Made by a program: the position numbers and the translations under genes | Notes under the pieces: model-generated | Databases searched by the model: none | Seen by the model: only the letters and a program-made list of their open reading frames with translations | Told to the model about the DNA's origin: nothing | Origin: Saccoglossus kowalevskii | Lineage: Eukaryota; Hemichordata; Enteropneusta; Harrimaniidae | Length of the DNA stretch: 13,201 bases | Assembly (NCBI RefSeq): GCF_000003605.2 | Contig: NW_003107090.1 | Coordinates: 413,060 to 426,260 of the forward strand | Reading direction: 5' to 3' | Part shown: positions 8,915 through 13,201 of the stretch, piece after piece | Position numbering within the stretch: the stretch's first letter is position 1 | How the letters are laid out: the number at the start of each line of letters is the position of its first letter

Positions 8915-8925
8915 GGGGGGGGGGG
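8915..8925. repeat. Poly-G tract (11 G)
   Basis: Eleven consecutive G after AATC, followed by TATAATAG. Same kind of homopolymer as the tract about 690 bases upstream. Confidence 0.9.
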
Positions 8926-9884
8926 TATAATAGTGTTACGTAAGAGTCAATCATATTCCGGATCGCCAGAATAGAATCAATTATCTATCGCAATGGTGAG
9001 CGACGGAGACAACAAACGGCTATTGTTAAGGTTGTCAACAGACAACAGTCGAAAAATAAATCAGAGACCCGGCAGATGATATTGACTGACTGTTAATTAG
9101 TGTATAGGGCCAGGCATCGTCCATCTGACTGTGGGCCAAGGCCCTCAATGATTGAACCCGGATTGAACCTATCCCACGGACCACGGTGATGACAATATCG
9201 GGTTAGAAGAAACTGAAATCAACACGAGTGTGACCTCGAACTTGGCAATTGCGGAGTTGCTCGGCCAGCACCAACTGTTCGCATAAATAAGTTGATTGGT
9301 ATACTCGTTCCACATTTCAACGAGTGTTTCGGTTTTTGTCACGTACCTTTAAAAATAGAAAGTACGTCCAATAATGGTTGTCACGTTGTTGTCCTGCGAA
9401 CAGGAAATATTTGTCTACAAACAACAAAGGTGCGCTTTCTAACACTCATGCTCATTGGATGCGTGTGTTGGAGGACGGTAAGAACAACCAATCATTTACG
9501 CTGTTGTATAGGAGGCCGTATGAGGGCGCACGAACTACCAAAATATGCCAAGTTGAAAAATGACAGCACGATGGTAACAATATTCGGTCGAATCAAAGAT
9601 AGACAAAATGTGATTATTTTATCTCTGAGTTATTCTATAAAATGGAGAGTGAGATATGAGTTTGTGAAAGGCATTCACGAAAAAAAAAACGGTGTTTTTA
9701 TTTGGAATAACACTCAGTACTCACAAGCATTCACGTACTTAGAATAGAATATTTTATTTGACTCGAAATAATAACAGAAATTACGTAATTTATGGTCAAA
9801 AACGAACAAAGTAATGCACACTGTCATAGACAACAATAACAAATAAAACCAAAAACACGTTTAACAATTAGCATACATTTCTAA

Positions 9885-10845
9885 GATTTTATGAATAAAA
9901 ACCCTTTTGCAATATCTACAAATATATCACTTTATAATTATGCTGATGACAATACTATATCAGCTACTGGTGTAGATAAAAATGAGCTGATAAACAACTC
10001 AACGATCAGAAATAGCTGTCAAATGGTTCAAAGATAACATGATGGAAGCTAGTATAAATAAATTTCAAGCAATTATATTAAATGACAAATCTGACAATAC
10101 CACTTTTAGTATTGGGGGTGTTGCTATTGAAACTGAAACTAGTGTTAAATTGCTCGGGATTAATATTGATCAGAATTTTAAATTGTCATCATCGTGTTAG
10201 TGTTCTGTGTAAACGGGCAGGTGCCCAATTGAAAGTTTTGCAAAGAATGTCGGGTTATCTAGATCAAGCCTCAAGACTATGTATATTTAGATGTTTTATT
10301 TTATCACATTTTATTTATTGTTCTTTAGTTTGGAATTTTTGTGGTAAAGCAAACATTGCTAAGATGGAGCGTATTCAATACAGAGCTCTGAAATTTGTGT
10401 ACAATGATTTTCAGTCCAGCTATCAAACTTTATTGGAACGTGCTGGACTACAAACACTAGAGATGTCCAGGAATCGTGACATACTTGTTGAAGTTTATAA
10501 AAGTGTGAACAAACTCTCCCCATCTTTTATATGGAATTTATACAAGGAGAAAAATGTAATGTACAATTTAAGAAATTCTCATCAATTACAGTTAAAACGA
10601 CCAAGGACTAAACGCTATGAGCTGGAGTCATTGTCTTATTATGGTGCGAACATATGGAACTCGCTTCCTAATCGAATGAAGGAGTGCAAAGATTTGTATT
10701 CTTTTAAGCAAATGGTGTCATTGTGGTCACCATCATTTTAAGATATTTAATTGATTATTTGTGAAATCTTACTGTTGTTTTTCTCTGTGTTTGATGTTTG
10801 TAATTTTCAAACTGACTTTAAATAAACGAATTGAATTGAATTGAA
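9885..10845 (+). mobile_element. 5'-truncated, frameshifted non-LTR retrotransposon (CR1/L2/jockey-type reverse transcriptase remnant)
   Basis: Seen: the reverse-transcriptase catalytic motif YADD followed by N-T (9939-9950 and on) in one frame. The next block (SEIAVKWFKDN, from about 10006) is in a second frame that stops at 10198-10200. A third frame carries the rest, from about 10185 to the stop at 10739-10741. So at least two frameshifts, near 9990 and near 10180, break the gene. The last frame shows patterns typical of LINE C-terminal regions: LCKRAGAQL, FILSHFIYCSLVWNF, MERIQYRALKFVY, YNLRN and GANIWNSLP. The 219-codon frame starting at 10082 does not begin at a native start. AATAAA (10821-10826) and a GAATT tandem tail (10828-10845) end the element, as in CR1/L2-like LINEs that finish in short repeats. 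Upstream RT domains and endonuclease are missing, consistent with the usual 5' truncation on insertion. Non-functional. Confidence 0.9.
10828..10845 (+). repeat. (GAATT)n 3' tail of the LINE
   Basis: Three full GAATT units plus GAA directly after the AATAAA at 10821-10826. It marks the 3' boundary of the plus-strand retrotransposon. Confidence 0.85.
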
Positions 10846-10874
10846 AGACTCCTAAAGGACTGTTGGCAATGAAA

Positions 10875-11201
10875 CTATCTTTTGAACTCAATTGAACAGT
10901 TTCTTAAAGATGATCTGTTTAGGCAAACTCTCAAATTCTTTATTGTGCATTGTGAGACTGTTCTAAAAAATTGACACCTAGAAATTTCCATCTCCAAGTT
11001 CCTGCAATCTAAGAAAGCATGCATCTCATTGCCAACAACTAGATCATCACATAGTATGCATAACCTTTCCTTAGGTGGTACTTGTAAATGTCTTAATTTT
11101 CTTAGTTAATGTGCAGAAATTGTGAACTTAGTGATGGCAACTCTGTGTTTGACGTTATTTACATATTCTAAATATGGTTCCAAAGAGTATTCAGATTTGA
11201 A
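10875..11201 (-). pseudogene. LINE C-terminal fragment with CCHC-like knuckle (antisense, broken)
   Basis: On the minus strand a frame from 11201 to the TAG at 10877-10875 reads EPYLEYVNNVKHRVAITKF, then ISAH, an in-frame TAA, then LRKLRH. It continues with PPKERLCILCDDL and ends the motif at EMHAFLDC. The spacing is C-x2-C-x9-H-x4-C. Known: many invertebrate LINE-type reverse-transcriptase ORFs end with R-x-x-x-TKFR-SxH-L...ER-C-x-C...E-H-x-L-x-x-C. The internal stop and absence of an upstream RT show a dead fragment. It differs in type and strand from the neighbouring LINE, whose tail ends about 30 bases away. The family assignment rests on motif pattern only. Confidence 0.7.
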
Positions 11202-11462
11202 ATTGCTATAATATTTTTTTTTATGTAAAGTGGGAGACAATAAAACTTTTATAAATGTTGGCTATAGCTTTGCTTTCATTCTTGTAGGCAGAATGCACTA
11301 TTAAATACACATTACATTTACCAGTTACAAGTCTGTCATGGTACCTAATCATGTCTGCAAATATCGATGATAATTGGGTAGCTTCCAAGTTCAGCTCTTG
11401 TCGCAAAGTTGCTTGATTTTTCCGAATATTACATGTATTGTCGAATCCAAATCATTTTCATA
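11202..11462. other. AT-rich spacer, no gene supported
   Basis: A 61-codon minus-strand frame (11406-11221) abuts the LINE C-terminal fragment and could be more of the same decayed element in another frame. I see no diagnostic motif in it. Confidence 0.4.
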
Positions 11463-11466
11463 AATA

Positions 11467-11490
11467 TATATATATAACTATATATATAAC
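11467..11490. repeat. 12-base tandem duplication in an AT microsatellite
   Basis: TATATATATAAC occurs twice in direct succession (11467-11478 and 11479-11490), followed by a partial third TATAAAC. Confidence 0.9.
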
Positions 11491-11521
11491 TATAAACTAA
11501 GGCCGCGTCGAGGTACTAGTA

Positions 11522-11658
11522 TTTAAAGGGCGGTGGTCGTCGCGCAGCGCGTGTTCGAATTTTATGTCTAACCAAACAATGTATTTTACACACGTTGTGT
11601 ACATTGCTAGGAGTCCCACATCGACCAGAACGCGGCACGACAACCATCGCCCTTTAAA
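11522..11658. mobile_element. Short CpG-rich MITE-like element with 24-bp imperfect inverted repeats at TTAA
   Basis: Left arm 11522-11545 and right arm 11635-11658 are reverse complements at 21 of 24 positions, and all three differences are transitions. TTAA lies at 11523-11526 and 11654-11657, with AGGGCG/CGCCCT just inside. The whole is 137 bases and much richer in CpG than its surroundings. It has no coding capacity, so it would be a non-autonomous element. The overlapping minus-strand 61-codon frame is a shadow. Confidence 0.75.
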
Positions 11659-11910
11659 GTTAAAACAAAACACGTTAGGCATTCATTGGTTACTGGTCAT
11701 GTAGATTGAATCAGAGATTTGAGCAAGATCTATTTTACTTTTTACACGGGAAGGCAGATCCACGAGTATTTTATTTCGAGTAGTAAATTATGATTTTTGT
11801 TAATAATGTCAACAACCACAACGCGTTCAGTGCGATAGTATAGTAGACTCTTTATGAATAATACTGTAGAATACTTTATTTTTACTTAGAATTTAATTTT
11901 GCTATTTTCG

Positions 11911-12474
11911 CTTAAGGTAGAAGCCTAGTCATAATTTCTGACAAAATTGGTCATAAATCGCATAACAATGTTCATTAGTTTATTATGTACAATCATGAAG
12001 CTAATGTTCCATGGTACAACTAAATAGCATTATTTTGTGTGTTACAGTTAAGCTTTTTGAGAAACGTGTCCTAATATTTCTTAAAAATTGCTATTTTTAG
12101 AACAATTCCACAGAACACAATGTTAAAGAAAAATTGCATTTTTTGACACTTTTTAAAACCCAGATTTTTTAAATAATTCAGAACAACAAAATGTACTCCA
12201 TCATTAAAATTATATAATTTTTTAAGCCTATGTCACCAGGCTAAATTTTGAGATATTGCATAATATCTCTGCCATAAGAACCTATGGTAAAAGCATTATG
12301 ATAGTGTCAAAATGGCGACTTTCCACTAAAATACAACCATCAATTTCTCGAAAAAAAGGCTGGTGACCCCCAACTTTTTTAAGGTCAATATCCTTATATT
12401 GCCGTGGAGTACAATTTATTGCAAAATGAATAAATTCTGTTTTTTTTAATTTATGAGTAGGCTTCTACCTTAAG
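11911..12474. mobile_element. MITE-like element, TTAA-flanked, 24-bp terminal inverted repeats
   Basis: Left end 11911-11934 and right end 12451-12474 are reverse complements at 23 of 24 positions (core CTTAAGGTAGAAGCCTA). TTAA at 11912-11915 and 12470-12473 brackets a 554-base body starting GGTAGAAGCC and ending GGCTTCTACC. The interior is AT-rich without a credible frame, so it is a deletion derivative or MITE. This is the clearest of the five TTAA-bounded inverted-repeat elements in the window. Confidence 0.85.
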
Positions 12475-13201
12475 GAATGATCCAGTGAAAATAAAATCCA
12501 GCGAATATACCCTTGTCCCAACATATAAACTCCAACTAAAATAAAGATTTTTCAGTAGTTAGTTTACGAAGGTTTAGTCGTAGACCTTAGAAAACAGGTC
12601 TATGGTTTAGTATCGTAACTGTAAGGTCTCCCCAAACTTGTTGTGTGTGTGAATAAACAAGATTAAAATTTCGTTCGCTTTCACACGGTCAACGTCATTT
12701 TCCTTTTGGAATGCGGATTTGTTACGTCAGAAGTGTCCAACATGGTCCCAGACTACTATAGAGACATGGAGGACCTCAACGTGTCGTTTCTCCTTGTTTT
12801 TTTCTGTATTTAGGTAGCAAATTGTCCCAGAGTTCTTCCAACTATTTTGAAATTGTGGATGATAGGAAAAGTGGAAATAAACGATCGGTTCAATTTGATT
12901 TTTGATCTGGTTGGTTGAACTGGCGAACGGAACTCGGGACAGTGTCAAGACCTATCTGGACACTAGAACGAGGCAATAATTGGTGGACACAAATAATTTT
13001 GAAGACAATTTCTTTTCCGGTCACCACGATTGTTGTTGCCAACTATCATTTTAAAACCGCCCACAAAAGTCTCAACACGATTCTGTTACGTAAAAAGACG
13101 TAGAGGGCGCATTGCCAAGCAGATTCGTTGAAACAGACAGAAATGATTGTTCGTGAAATCGTTGGGCATTTAAAACGTAGCAACGAAACAACATAGATGA
13201 T
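12475..13201. other. Right-end region, no gene recognised
   Basis: About 730 bases of mixed composition. Two frames of 60-75 codons on opposite strands overlap near 12915-12948, with no motif, splice partner or start context to support them. A CTCF-like core TAGAGGGCGC lies at 13101-13110. Confidence 0.5.

Larger units (their letters stand above)
6382..9884. other. Region upstream of the TIR coding start with no supported gene
   Basis: About 3.5 kb of mostly AT-rich sequence. A CpG-richer patch near 6480-6600 may be regulatory (separate entry). Poly-G tracts lie near 8220 and 8915 and a TA repeat near 8774. Around 8516-8580 the DNA is nearly all A/T with TTAATTAA palindromes. Open frames in this interval are short, lack recognisable motifs and have no convincing splice partners. 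The largest (9292-9747, plus) starts at TTG and matches nothing I know. Confidence 0.6.

Noticed and set aside
9130-9180. tRNA-like stretch on the minus strand (GGTTCAATCCGGGTTCAATC)
   Set aside because: It has a B-box-like word and a direct repeat of GGTTCAATC, but no A box or cloverleaf could be fitted.
9378-9480. Possible plus-strand exon ending THAHWMRVLEDG|GTAAGA
   Set aside because: The donor is plausible, but there is no clear acceptor, no second exon and no recognised domain.
12727-13103. Overlapping frames of 73 (minus) and 62 (plus) codons
   Set aside because: Opposite-strand overlap, no motifs, no splice or start context.

Overview
The window is AT-rich nuclear DNA of an animal. 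The evidence is one spliced protein-coding gene with long introns and canonical GT/AG borders, surrounded by non-LTR retrotransposon debris, a pair of tRNA-derived SINEs, short inverted-repeat DNA elements and microsatellites. There are no bacterial-style operons, rRNA genes, CRISPR arrays or convincing tRNA genes. The repeat set and the type of TIR protein point to an invertebrate, probably marine (mollusc, lophophorate, cephalochordate or similar), but the sequence alone does not fix the phylum.

Left half (about 1-6400, minus strand): the only gene I can support encodes a TIR-domain protein. I assembled it by hand from five exons at 6381-6197, 3886-3783, 3176-3031, 1982-1834 and 356-191. 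All four internal junctions preserve the frame (intron phases 1, 0, 2, 1), and a fifth donor (phase 2) sends the transcript off the left edge. An in-frame TGA directly before the ATG at 6356 fixes the start. The visible 241 residues are: an N-terminal tail that looks N-myristoylatable and basic (1-33), a TIR domain (about 34-170) keeping the Glu of the plant/SARM-type NADase position, a charged linker, and the start of a second region with an F-W-x3-F...V-x-W pattern.

The introns carry at least three short inverted-repeat elements bounded by TTAA (2119-2179, 3460-3701, 4173-4582) and two tRNA-like SINE copies in inverted orientation (5261-5360 and 5757-5856).

Middle (about 6400-9880): no gene could be supported. 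A CpG-richer patch near 6480-6600 may be the promoter or 5' non-coding exon of the TIR gene. The rest is AT-rich sequence with two poly-G tracts and a TA microsatellite.

Right part (about 9880-13201): a 5'-truncated, frameshifted LINE of the CR1/L2/jockey type lies on the plus strand (9885-10845, with a GAATT-repeat tail). It sits tail-to-tail with a minus-strand fragment of a different LINE C-terminus containing a CCHC-like knuckle (11201-10875). Two more TTAA-bounded inverted-repeat elements follow (11522-11658 and 11911-12474). No gene is visible from 12475 to the right edge.
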